NCBI GenBank assembly: GCA_017848155.1
Contig: JAGAKC010000366.1
Coordinates: 1-16,610 of the forward strand
Direction of reading: 5' to 3'
Length of the DNA stretch: 16,610 nt
Origin: Oscillospiraceae bacterium
Lineage (GTDB): Bacteria; Bacillota; Clostridia; Oscillospirales; Ruminococcaceae
Part shown: piece after piece, positions 7,650-14,352 of the stretch
Numbering within the stretch: position 1 is the first letter of the stretch
Layout: the number at the start of each line of letters is the position of its first letter
Position numbers and translations under genes: made by a program
The notes under the pieces: model-generated
Database searches by the model: none
Seen by the model: only the letters and a program-made list of their open reading frames with translations
Told to the model about the DNA's origin: nothing

Positions 7650-7753
7650 AAACCGCAAATAAGCACGCATCTTCTGCGTCAGCTATCCTACGGCAGGCAC
7701 AAAGCCTGGCCGTAGAACAGCTTCCTTGAATCTACGCACTTCTTTGCGGTTTT
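7649..7753 (+). other. Structured 105-base element between accB and fabZ
   Basis: AAAACCGCAAA (7649-7659) is the exact reverse complement of TTTGCGGTTTT (7743-7753), an 11-bp closing stem. Inside are a hairpin ACGCA/TGCGT (7665-7679) and a strong hairpin 7688-7715 (CTACGGC-AGGC paired with GCCT-GCCGTAG, one bulged G), which AGCT/AGCT (7681-7684, 7719-7722) can extend. ACGCA recurs at 7734-7738 and can pair with TGCGT at 7675-7679, and CGCA/TGCG at 7735-7748 would compete with the closing stem. It could be a structured leader or processed RNA, an unusual terminator, or a small inverted-repeat insertion; I cannot tell which and recognise no known family. Confidence 0.55.
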
Positions 7754-7770
7754 GGGGAGCGATGGAATGT

Positions 7771-7812
7771 TTGATGGTGCTTAACAAAAAGTTTATCATA
7801 TTGTGCTATCAT
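7771..7812 (+). promoter_or_regulatory. Predicted fabZ-accCDA promoter region
   Basis: Two overlapping sigma-A-like arrangements are visible: TTGATG (7771-7776) with 17 bases to TATCAT (7794-7799), and TTAACA (7781-7786) with 17 bases to TGCTAT (7804-7809). TTAACAAAAAGTTTA at 7781-7795 is an imperfect version of the palindrome in the fabD/fabH region. This suggests that fabZ and the genes after it have their own start. Confidence 0.55.
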
Positions 7813-7861
7813 ACCATATTGGAATAATAGGACGAGGTCCTTGCATGATTAAGGAGATAAC

Positions 7862-8299
7862 ATGACTTTAAATCTTGAACAGATCAAAGAGATAATCCCT
7901 CACCGTGATCCGTTTCTGCTGATCGATGAGGTAACAGAGCTTGACCCCGGTGTAAGCGTTACAGCTAAGAAGTACCTTAAGCCTGATGAGGACTGGTTCA
8001 GGGGACATTTCCCCGGTCAGCCTGTACAGCCCGGCGTACTCATGATCGAGATGCTGGCACAGGCAGGTGCTGTTTGTGCGCTGTGTCTGCCCGAGAACAA
8101 GGGTAAGATCGCTTTCTTTGCAGGCATCGACAAGGCACGCTTCCGTGGCACGGTGCTTCCCGGAGATACACTGGAGCTTCACGTTGATATGATAGGCAAG
8201 AAAGGCCCCATCGGTTTCGGCAAGGCTGTCGCAACCGTAAACGGCAAGAAAGTAGTGACCGCCGAGATATCCTTTGCGGTTGCCGACCCTGCTAAATAA
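7862..8299 (+). CDS. fabZ: 3-hydroxyacyl-ACP dehydratase
   Basis: Dehydrates (R)-3-hydroxyacyl-ACP to trans-2-enoyl-ACP. 145 residues, single hot-dog domain. Motifs: IIPHRDPFLLIDEV (11-24), catalytic H49 in FRGHFPGQPVQPGVLMIE, E63, and FFAGIDKARFRGTVLPGD. AAGGAG lies five bases before the ATG. It opens the second transcription unit with accC 21 bases on. The single-domain length and no FabA-like extension favour FabZ over FabA. The partner enoyl reductase is not in this window. Confidence 0.95.
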   Translation: MTLNLEQIKEIIPHRDPFLLIDEVTELDPGVSVTAKKYLKPDEDWFRGHFPGQPVQPGVLMIEMLAQAGAVCALCLPENKGKIAFFAGIDKARFRGTVLPGDTLELHVDMIGKKGPIGFGKAVATVNGKKVVTAEISFAVADPAK

Positions 8300-8320
8300 C
8301 TTACGGAGTTGACAGAATTG

Positions 8321-9670
8321 ATGTTTAACAAGATACTTATCGCCAACCGCGGAGAGATCGCTATCAGAATCATGCGTGCCTGCCGTGAGCTTGGTATAAA
8401 GACAGTTGCAGTGTACTCCACTGCGGACAAGAACGCTCTTCATGCTATGATCGCTGACGAGGCTGTGTGCATCGGTCCTGCCGCAACAAAGGACAGCTAC
8501 CTCAACACAAAGGCTATCCTTGCGGCATGCGAGCTTACTCATGCTGAGGCTATACATCCCGGTTTCGGCTTCCTGTCCGAAAACGCAGGCTTTGCAAGGC
8601 TGTGTGAAAAGTGCGGCATAAAGTTCATCGGTCCTGCTCCCGAGGTAATGGACGCTATGGGCGACAAGGCAAATGCGAAACAGACCATGGTTTCCGCAGG
8701 TGTGCCTGTTGTACCTGGGTCTGACGGTGTTGTCAGGGATATCGCTGAAGCTAAGGTGATCTGTGCGCAGATCGGCTATCCCGTTATGGTAAAGGCGTCG
8801 GCAGGCGGCGGTGGTCGTGGCATACGTCTTGTGGAGCGTGAAGAAGATCTGGAGGCGCAGTATACTGCGGCTCAGCAGGAGGCTCTGCAGTTCTTTGGCA
8901 ACGACGAGGTGTATATTGAAAAGTTCATCGTGAATCCCCGTCATGTGGAGATACAGCTGCTTGCGGACGAGCATGGAAACGTAGTTCATCTGGGCGAGCG
9001 TGAGTGTTCGCTTCAGCGTAAGAATCAGAAGGTGCTGGAGGAAAGTCCCAGTCCTATCATGACTCCCGACCTGCGGGAGCGCATGGGCAGTGCGGCTGTC
9101 GCTGCGGCTAAGGTCAGCGGCTACCAGAACGCAGGAACGATAGAGTTCCTTGTGGACGCAGACAGAAACTTCTATTTCATGGAGATGAACACCCGTATCC
9201 AGGTAGAGCATCCCGTGACCGAGCTTGTGACGGGTATCGACCTTGTAAAGGCTCAGATACGTATAGCGGCAGGCGAGGAGCTGTGGTTCACACAGGATGA
9301 CGTGAAGCTCAGCGGACACGCAATTGAGTGCCGTATAAATGCAGAGGATCCTCGTCATAACTTCCGTCCGTGCCCCGGTAAGATAAAGTCGCTGCATGTT
9401 CCCGGCGGCTTCGGTGTGCGTATTGACAGCGCTGTTTATCAGGGCTACGAGATAACTCCGTTTTATGACAGTATGATAGGTAAGATGCTGGTGACTGCTC
9501 CCACAAGAGAGGAAGCGATCATGAAGATGCGTGTTGCCCTGTCCGAGTTCATTATCGACGGTGTTGATACAAATATTGATTTCCAGCTTTGTCTGTTAAA
9601 GGATGAGGATTTTGAGAAGGGCAACTTCGATATCGGCTTCCTTAACAGAAAGAACGTAATGGGGGAGTGA
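8321..9670 (+). CDS. accC: Biotin carboxylase subunit of acetyl-CoA carboxylase
   Basis: ATP-dependent carboxylation of the biotin on AccB. 449 residues, the family's usual length. Order: N-terminal domain [24 protein letters not shown] (79-88), K116, ATP-grasp K158 and glycine loop AGGGGRG (161-167), EKF (200-202), [12 protein letters not shown] (226-237), E288 in [16 protein letters not shown] with R292 and E296, then the C-terminal domain. The Asn in RKNQK replaces the His of the E. coli enzyme; I recall this as common in Clostridia, so it is not taken as a defect. ATG 8321 chosen with GGAG 12 bases upstream; an in-frame TTG at 8309 would abut that site. Ends six bases before accD. Confidence 0.96.
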   Translation: MFNKILIANRGEIAIRIMRACRELGIKTVAVYSTADKNALHAMIADEAVCIGPAATKDSYLNTKAILAACELTHAEAIHPGFGFLSENAGFARLCEKCGIKFIGPAPEVMDAMGDKANAKQTMVSAGVPVVPGSDGVVRDIAEAKVICAQIGYPVMVKASAGGGGRGIRLVEREEDLEAQYTAAQQEALQFFGNDEVYIEKFIVNPRHVEIQLLADEHGNVVHLGERECSLQRKNQKVLEESPSPIMTPDLRERMGSAAVAAAKVSGYQNAGTIEFLVDADRNFYFMEMNTRIQVEHPVTELVTGIDLVKAQIRIAAGEELWFTQDDVKLSGHAIECRINAEDPRHNFRPCPGKIKSLHVPGGFGVRIDSAVYQGYEITPFYDSMIGKMLVTAPTREEAIMKMRVALSEFIIDGVDTNIDFQLCLLKDEDFEKGNFDIGFLNRKNVMGE

Positions 9671-9676
9671 GTCTGA

Positions 9677-10558
9677 ATGGCACTTGAAGATCTGTTTAAA
9701 GTTGTAAAGGAGCGCTTCGGCGCTGAGCAGAGCTCCTCTGCCATCGAAAAAGAGGTGGAGATACCTCAGGACCTGCTCTTCAAATGTCCTCGCTGCAGCA
9801 CTGTTATCTATAACGAAGAGTTCGAGCGTGCAATGAAGGTCTGCCCCAAGTGCGGATACCATGCACGTCTTACATGGAAAGAGCGCCTTGACATGACCGT
9901 TGACAAGGGCAGCTTCAAGGAGCTTGACGAGAGCCTGCGCTCTCTCAATCCCATCGGCTTTCCTAAGTACGAGGAGAAGGTGGAGAAGCTTTCCGAGCAG
10001 GTGGGAATGAACGACGCAATAAAGACAGGTGTATGTACGATACGTGGATATCGCTGCGTTATCGGCATCATGGACAGCCATTTTATGATGGCGAGCATGG
10101 GCAGCGTAGTGGGAGAGAAGATCGCAAGAGCGTTTGAGTATGCCATCGAGCACAAGCTCCCTGTTGTCATGTTCACGGCATCGGGCGGTGCGAGAATGCA
10201 GGAGGGAATAATCTCCCTTATGCAGATGGCTAAGACGAGCGGCGCAGTTAAGCGCCACAGCGATGCAGGCGGTCTGTACATCACTGTAATGACCGATCCC
10301 ACGACCGGCGGAGTTACCGCATCCTTTGCAAGCCTTGGCGACGTTATACTTGCCGAGCCTAAGGTGCTTATCGGCTTTGCGGGCAGACGTGTTATCCAGG
10401 ACACTATCCGTCAGAGGCTTCCCGACGATTTCCAGTCGGCGGAGTTCCAGCAGGACTGTGGCTTTGTTGATATGATAGTTGAGCGTGGAATGATGCGCAA
10501 GCGCATTTCCAATATACTTAAAATTCACGGTTTTCCGAAGGAGGGTACAGGCAGATGA
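9677..10558 (+). CDS. accD: Acetyl-CoA carboxylase carboxyltransferase, beta subunit
   Basis: Pairs with AccA to transfer CO2 from carboxybiotin to acetyl-CoA, giving malonyl-CoA. 293 residues. An N-terminal four-cysteine zinc ribbon is complete (C37, C40, C56, C59), followed by the crotonase-fold carboxyltransferase domain with DSHFMMASMGSVVGEK (133-148), TASGGARMQEG (167-177), TDPTTGGVTASFA and GFAGRRVIQ. GGGGGAG lies upstream of the ATG. Its stop overlaps the accA start by four bases (ATGA), fitting the need for equal amounts of the two subunits. Confidence 0.97.
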   Translation: MALEDLFKVVKERFGAEQSSSAIEKEVEIPQDLLFKCPRCSTVIYNEEFERAMKVCPKCGYHARLTWKERLDMTVDKGSFKELDESLRSLNPIGFPKYEEKVEKLSEQVGMNDAIKTGVCTIRGYRCVIGIMDSHFMMASMGSVVGEKIARAFEYAIEHKLPVVMFTASGGARMQEGIISLMQMAKTSGAVKRHSDAGGLYITVMTDPTTGGVTASFASLGDVILAEPKVLIGFAGRRVIQDTIRQRLPDDFQSAEFQQDCGFVDMIVERGMMRKRISNILKIHGFPKEGTGR

Positions 10559-11358
10559 GTAAGCTTACCGCCTGTGAAAGGCTTGAAATAATCCGCCATA
10601 AGGATCGTCCGACGGTAAACGACTATATTCCCGCGCTTTTCACACGCTTTATGGAGTTTCACGGCGACCGTCTTTACGGCGACGATGCTGCTATCATCGG
10701 AGGTATCGGCTACCTCAGTGAAACTCCCGTTACCGTTATTGCACAGGTAAAGGGCAGAAATCTTGAGGAGAATAAGAGGTCGAACTTCTCCATGCCCCAT
10801 CCCGAGGGCTACAGAAAGGCACTGCGCCTTGCAAGACAGGCTGAAAAGTTCCACAGACCTGTTATATGCCTTGTGGACACTCCCGGTGCATTCTGCGGTA
10901 TAGAAGCCGAGGAGCGTGGTCAGGGCGAGGCTATCGCAAAGAACCTTGCAGAGTTCATGACACTTAAGACTCCCGTTATCTCGGTCGTTCTTGGTGAGGG
11001 CGGCAGCGGCGGTGCACTTGCGCTTGCTGTGTGCGATGAGCTTGCGATGCTGGAAAATGCACTGTATTCAGTTATCTCCCCGAGAGGTGCTGCTTCGATA
11101 CTGTGGAAGGATGGCACTAAGGAGAAGGAAGCGTGTGAGGTACTTAAGATAACTGCGGAGAATCTTTCCGATTTCGGTGTGTGCGACAGAATAATCCCCG
11201 AGCCAGAGGGCGGCGCACATCTCAGCAAGGACATCACCGCCGATAATATCTATGAATACCTTGTAGACGCAGTTTATCGCATGAAAAATACCGATATCGA
11301 CACGCTTCTGGAGCAGCGTTATCACAAGTTTAGAAAAATCGGCATGTTTACTGAATAA
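10555..11358 (+). CDS. accA: Acetyl-CoA carboxylase carboxyltransferase, alpha subunit
   Basis: Partner of AccD in the transferase half of acetyl-CoA carboxylase. 267 residues, at the short end because the N-terminal helical extension of the E. coli type is reduced. Motifs: FMEFHGDRLYGDDAAIIGG, NFSMPHPEGYRKALRL, FVDTPGA-like LVDTPGAFCGIEAEERGQ, GEGGSGGALALAV and SPRGAASILWKD. The last is usually SPEGCASILW, with Arg here for Glu. Start ATG is inside the accD stop; GAGGG lies just upstream. Last gene of the fabZ-accCDA unit; only a weak hairpin follows. Confidence 0.96.
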   Translation: MSKLTACERLEIIRHKDRPTVNDYIPALFTRFMEFHGDRLYGDDAAIIGGIGYLSETPVTVIAQVKGRNLEENKRSNFSMPHPEGYRKALRLARQAEKFHRPVICLVDTPGAFCGIEAEERGQGEAIAKNLAEFMTLKTPVISVVLGEGGSGGALALAVCDELAMLENALYSVISPRGAASILWKDGTKEKEACEVLKITAENLSDFGVCDRIIPEPEGGAHLSKDITADNIYEYLVDAVYRMKNTDIDTLLEQRYHKFRKIGMFTE

Positions 11359-11361
11359 ATT

Positions 11362-11375
11362 TGTGAAAAATCACA
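11362..11375. repeat. Short palindrome between accA and acpP
   Basis: TGTGA-AAAA-TCACA is a perfect 5-bp inverted repeat four bases after the accA stop. It could be a weak hairpin at the end of the accA transcript, though no clear T run follows, or a protein site upstream of the acpP promoter. Undecided. Confidence 0.4.
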
Positions 11376-11397
11376 CGAAAAATTTGCTGTTTAGATA

Positions 11398-11426
11398 TTG
11401 ATTATTTCTAATTAATGCTTTATAAT
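11398..11426 (+). promoter_or_regulatory. Predicted acpP promoter
   Basis: TTGATT (11398-11403), 17-base spacer and a perfect TATAAT (11421-11426), in very AT-rich DNA. The leader would be about 45 bases. This gives acpP separate strong transcription, as expected for one of the most abundant cell proteins. Confidence 0.8.
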
Positions 11427-11477
11427 ATTGTATGACAAGCCACAGGAACCGTGGCAAATAAATTGGAGGTTATTACC

Positions 11478-11705
11478 ATGATTTTTGAAAAAGTAAAGAA
11501 GCTTATTTCCGAGCAGCTCGATGTTGAGGAGAGCGTTGTAACAGAGGCTGCTTCCATTACAGATGACCTTGGCGCAGATTCCCTTGACGTTGTTGATCTC
11601 GTAATGAGCATTGAGGACGAGTTCAGTGTTGAGATCCCTGAGGACCAGGTTGAGAACATCAAGACTGTTGGAGATATCGTAAAGTATATCGAGGATAATG
11701 CTTAA
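11478..11705 (+). CDS. acpP: Acyl carrier protein
   Basis: Carries growing acyl chains on 4'-phosphopantetheine. 75 residues, acidic, four-helix type. The attachment serine is S35 in [18 protein letters not shown], an exact match to the family motif. GGAGGT lies seven bases before ATG 11478; an in-frame GTG at 11451 would add nine residues and is rejected. It stands alone between its own promoter and terminator, last in the fatty-acid cluster. Its position beside fab and acc genes argues for the primary fatty-acid carrier rather than a polyketide or peptide one. Confidence 0.96.
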   Translation: MIFEKVKKLISEQLDVEESVVTEAASITDDLGADSLDVVDLVMSIEDEFSVEIPEDQVENIKTVGDIVKYIEDNA

Positions 11706-11718
11706 TCGAAAAGAAATC

Positions 11719-11748
11719 ATCCCGTACATCGTACGGGATATTTTATTT
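11719..11748 (+). terminator. Rho-independent terminator after acpP
   Basis: ATCCCGTAC (11719-11727) pairs perfectly with GTACGGGAT (11731-11739), a 9-bp stem with a 3-base loop, followed by ATTTTATTT. It ends the acpP transcript 13 bases after the stop. Confidence 0.85.
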
Positions 11749-11822
11749 CACAAACCGATTGTTGATTGTGCATAAAACGAGCGATCTAATTTGTTAAAAT
11801 GACTAAAAACAAGAAAAAAGTG

Positions 11823-11851
11823 TTGAAACTTAGTTCGTAAAATGATATACT
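11823..11851 (+). promoter_or_regulatory. Predicted promoter of the GGDEF-EAL gene
   Basis: TTGAAA (11823-11828), 17-base spacer, TATACT (11846-11851); both near consensus. Lies about 35 bases before the GTG start, in a 180-base gap that otherwise holds only the acpP terminator. Confidence 0.75.
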
Positions 11852-11885
11852 TTATTTAGGTAAAAAAATTAGGGAGCGTGATATA

Positions 11886-13283
11886 GTGCCGGCAGGACTA
11901 ATTATAGCATGCACGGCTGCGGTCGGTTTTGCGGCTGCTTTCGCCGCAGAGCATATTAAAAACCGCAGGCTTTCGGTTGCAGCTGAAAAGCTGAGATTCG
12001 TTGACGGAATGACGGGACTCTATACCCGTGACGGATTTCTGAAAGAGGGCGCCGAGCAGCTTGAGCGTTTTCGTGCAGCAGGTTCGGGAGTTGCGTTGAT
12101 GGTGTTTGATATCGACGCACTCGGTAAGATAAATACGCTTTTCGGTACAGAGGTCGGCGACAGCGTGGTAGCAGGCTTTGCAAGGGCGGTGTCTGCGGCA
12201 GCGGACGGCTATGTCTGTGGCAGGGTCGACACTGATGATTTTGCAGTGCTGATCGAATGTGGCGGAAAAGCAGATGTCCAGCGCTTTATAGAGCAGTTTG
12301 AGGATAAGCTGAACGATGTTTTCAAGGAAACTGCGGTCATGGATCAGGTCGGATACTTCGCAGGTGTTGCGTTTTTTGACGGACAGGATGACATCCACAC
12401 GCTGTACAACAAGGCGAATCTCTGTGTGATTATGCCCGAGGGCGGAAAGCTTACCTACTTCAACCGTGATCTTGAGAACCGCATGGTGGAGAATGAATTC
12501 CTGCGTGCGGAGATGCTGACCGCTATTGCGGAGGGGCAGTTTGAGCTGTACTATCAGCCTAAGGTGAGCTTCAAGACAGGCGATGTGATGGGACTTGAAG
12601 CGCTTATACGATGGAATCACCCAATAAAGGGCTTTGTTCCGCCGTGTGATTTCATTCCGCTTGCTGAACAGACAGGGATCATAACAAAAATAGACGAGTG
12701 GGGACTTCGTACTGCCTGCCGCCAGTGTAAAAAGTGGCAGGACGACGGACTTCCCCCTGTAAAGGTGTCGGTGAACATGTCACAGGCGCAGTTTTACTGC
12801 ACCGATGTGCTGACGACCATAAAAAATGTTCTGGAGGAAACGGGACTTGATCCGAAGTGGCTGGAGATCGAGGTAACTGAGACCATGGCGATGAAGGATA
12901 TCGAGCGAACAGTGAATGTGCTCAGCAGGATACGGGGCATGGGCGTCAGCATCTCGATGGACGACTTCGGCAGTGGCTATTCCTCTCTAAGCTCCCTTAA
13001 GACGATACCGTTGGATATCCTTAAGATAGACCGCAGTCTTGTGTGCGATCTTGACGAGAGCAGCACCTCAAAGTCCATTACTGAGGCTATAGTTGACCTC
13101 GGCAAGGCGATGAAGCTGATAGTTCTTGCGGAGGGCGTTGAAACTGACGGGCAGATACGCTTCCTTACGGAGATTGGATGCGATCTTGCGCAGGGCTACT
13201 ACTACAGCAAGCCACGATCGGTCGAGGAGATAACTGCATTCCTTATGCTTCCGAAATCGGCGAGGATAAAAAGCTCACATTAA
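11886..13283 (+). CDS. Membrane-anchored c-di-GMP phosphodiesterase with degenerate GGDEF domain
   Basis: Predicted to hydrolyse c-di-GMP to pGpG. 465 residues: one N-terminal membrane segment (about 3-20) followed by basic residues, a GGDEF-fold domain (about 38-195) and an EAL domain (about 205-455). The GGDEF signature is replaced by RVDTDDF (113-119), so cyclase activity is unlikely; it may bind GTP and regulate. The EAL domain keeps E238 (EALIRW), N297, E332, D359-D360 (MDDFGSGYSS), K380, E416 (LAEGVET) and Q436, the expected metal and catalytic set. GTG start, with AGGGAG nine bases upstream. Monocistronic between its own promoter and terminator. What it senses is not visible; it lacks a PAS or other recognisable input domain. 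Confidence 0.9.
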   Translation: MPAGLIIACTAAVGFAAAFAAEHIKNRRLSVAAEKLRFVDGMTGLYTRDGFLKEGAEQLERFRAAGSGVALMVFDIDALGKINTLFGTEVGDSVVAGFARAVSAAADGYVCGRVDTDDFAVLIECGGKADVQRFIEQFEDKLNDVFKETAVMDQVGYFAGVAFFDGQDDIHTLYNKANLCVIMPEGGKLTYFNRDLENRMVENEFLRAEMLTAIAEGQFELYYQPKVSFKTGDVMGLEALIRWNHPIKGFVPPCDFIPLAEQTGIITKIDEWGLRTACRQCKKWQDDGLPPVKVSVNMSQAQFYCTDVLTTIKNVLEETGLDPKWLEIEVTETMAMKDIERTVNVLSRIRGMGVSISMDDFGSGYSSLSSLKTIPLDILKIDRSLVCDLDESSTSKSITEAIVDLGKAMKLIVLAEGVETDGQIRFLTEIGCDLAQGYYYSKPRSVEEITAFLMLPKSARIKSSH

Positions 13284-13288
13284 AAACT

Positions 13289-13329
13289 GACCGCATGAGG
13301 CAATCGCTTTTGTGCGGTCTTTGTTTTTC
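13289..13329 (+). terminator. Rho-independent terminator after the GGDEF-EAL gene
   Basis: GACCGCA (13289-13295) pairs with TGCGGTC (13313-13319), with an inner AGGC/GCTT helix, then TTTGTTTTT. It starts five bases after the stop. Confidence 0.75.
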
Positions 13330-13372
13330 CATAAAAAAATGTAAAAAATGTGTTAATAGTGGATAAATCCCC

Positions 13373-13400
13373 TTGCATTTCTCTGAATATGTGGTAAAAT
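13373..13400 (+). promoter_or_regulatory. Predicted cdaA promoter
   Basis: TTGCAT (13373-13378), 16-base spacer, TAAAAT (13395-13400) preceded by TGG, which is an extended -10. A small hairpin, TCTGCG/CGCAGA (13416-13432) followed by an A run, lies in the leader before the ribosome site. Confidence 0.65.
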
Positions 13401-13458
13401 ATATAGTGGGGAAAGTCTGCGGTGATCGCAGAAAAAATATATTGAGGAGATACACACG

Positions 13459-14337
13459 TTGGAATTCATAACATTTGTTCAGGATCTTTTCCATAACTTT
13501 ATCCGTGTGGTAATGTCCATCACGGTGTTCGACATCATTGATATACTTCTGCTTACATACCTTATCTATGTGCTGTTCAAGCTGATGCGTGAAACTCGTG
13601 CGGAGCAGCTCATGAAGGGTATACTTATCCTTGTGGTGATATTCTTTGTGGTGCAGATATGCCAGCTGAAGGTAATGAGCTTCCTGCTGCAGAACTTCTT
13701 CCAGGTGGGACTTATCGCCATCGTTGTTGTGTTCCAGCCTGAGCTGCGCCGTATACTTGAGCGTGTGGGACGCACAAAGGTCCCGAACATCGGTCTTTCG
13801 GCAGATCAGGGCGGCGAGAGCGACCTTGCACGTGACGCAGCCATCGCTGGTATAGCAGAGGCATGCGAGCGCCTTCACATGACAAAGACAGGTGCGCTCA
13901 TCGTTGTGGAGCGCCAGACCAAGCTCGGCGATATTACGGAGAAATCCACCATCATCAATGCGGCGCCCGAGCCTGACCTTTTCTGCAACCTTTTCTACAA
14001 CAAGGCTCCGCTTCATGACGGCGCCATCATAATCCGTGACAACCGTATCTATGCCGCAGGCTGCTTTCTGCCGAACACCAGCAAGGATCAGTACCTGTCA
14101 AGTGACCTCGGCTCACGTCACAGAGCTGCCATAGGCATGAGCGAGAATGCGGATTCCCTTGTAATAGTCGTATCCGAGGAAACCGGCACCATCTCCGTTG
14201 CAGAGAACGGTCAGCTGACCCGTGGTCTTTCCCGTGAGTCACTTACAAGGATACTGCAGAAAAAGATGCCCGAGTCTGCTGCCCGCTCCAGAAAGAGGGT
14301 AAAAAAGACAAAGTCCGAACAGAAAAAAGCGGAATAG
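13459..14337 (+). CDS. cdaA: Diadenylate cyclase (c-di-AMP synthase), CdaA type
   Basis: Makes c-di-AMP from two ATP; in Firmicutes this messenger controls potassium, osmolyte and wall homeostasis. 292 residues: three hydrophobic membrane segments (about 18-40, 52-68, 74-93), a short linker, the DAC domain (about 95-265) with the DGA motif at 187-189 (PLHDGAII) and the RHRAA motif at 220-224, and a Lys-rich tail. Both catalytic motifs are intact. It uses a TTG start; GAGGAG lies nine bases upstream and no nearby ATG fits. First gene of a unit with ybbR and the FAD dehydrogenase. dacA is a synonym. Confidence 0.95.
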   Translation: MEFITFVQDLFHNFIRVVMSITVFDIIDILLLTYLIYVLFKLMRETRAEQLMKGILILVVIFFVVQICQLKVMSFLLQNFFQVGLIAIVVVFQPELRRILERVGRTKVPNIGLSADQGGESDLARDAAIAGIAEACERLHMTKTGALIVVERQTKLGDITEKSTIINAAPEPDLFCNLFYNKAPLHDGAIIIRDNRIYAAGCFLPNTSKDQYLSSDLGSRHRAAIGMSENADSLVIVVSEETGTISVAENGQLTRGLSRESLTRILQKKMPESAARSRKRVKKTKSEQKKAE

Positions 14338-14352
14338 CAGGGGGGACGGCAC

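Noticed and set aside
6078..7670. 530-codon open frame on the minus strand across fabF and accB
   Set aside because: It is antisense to two genes with complete catalytic motifs, its translation is rich in Cys and His without any recognisable domain, and the codon bias of the plus strand leaves the opposite frame open.
7649..7753. Plain Rho-independent terminator after accB
   Set aside because: The T run is inside the closing stem and is followed by GGGG rather than more T, and the loop is over 80 bases, so a simple terminator is a poor fit.
7868..9397. 509-codon open frame on the minus strand across fabZ and accC
   Set aside because: Antisense shadow of two certain genes, no domain or ribosome site.
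12228..12242. Active diguanylate cyclase
   Set aside because: The GGDEF position reads DTDDF, so the metal and substrate glycine pair is missing; only the EAL activity is predicted.
13243..14016. 257-codon open frame on the minus strand across the cdaA start
   Set aside because: It would run through the cdaA promoter and the preceding terminator and has no recognisable motif.
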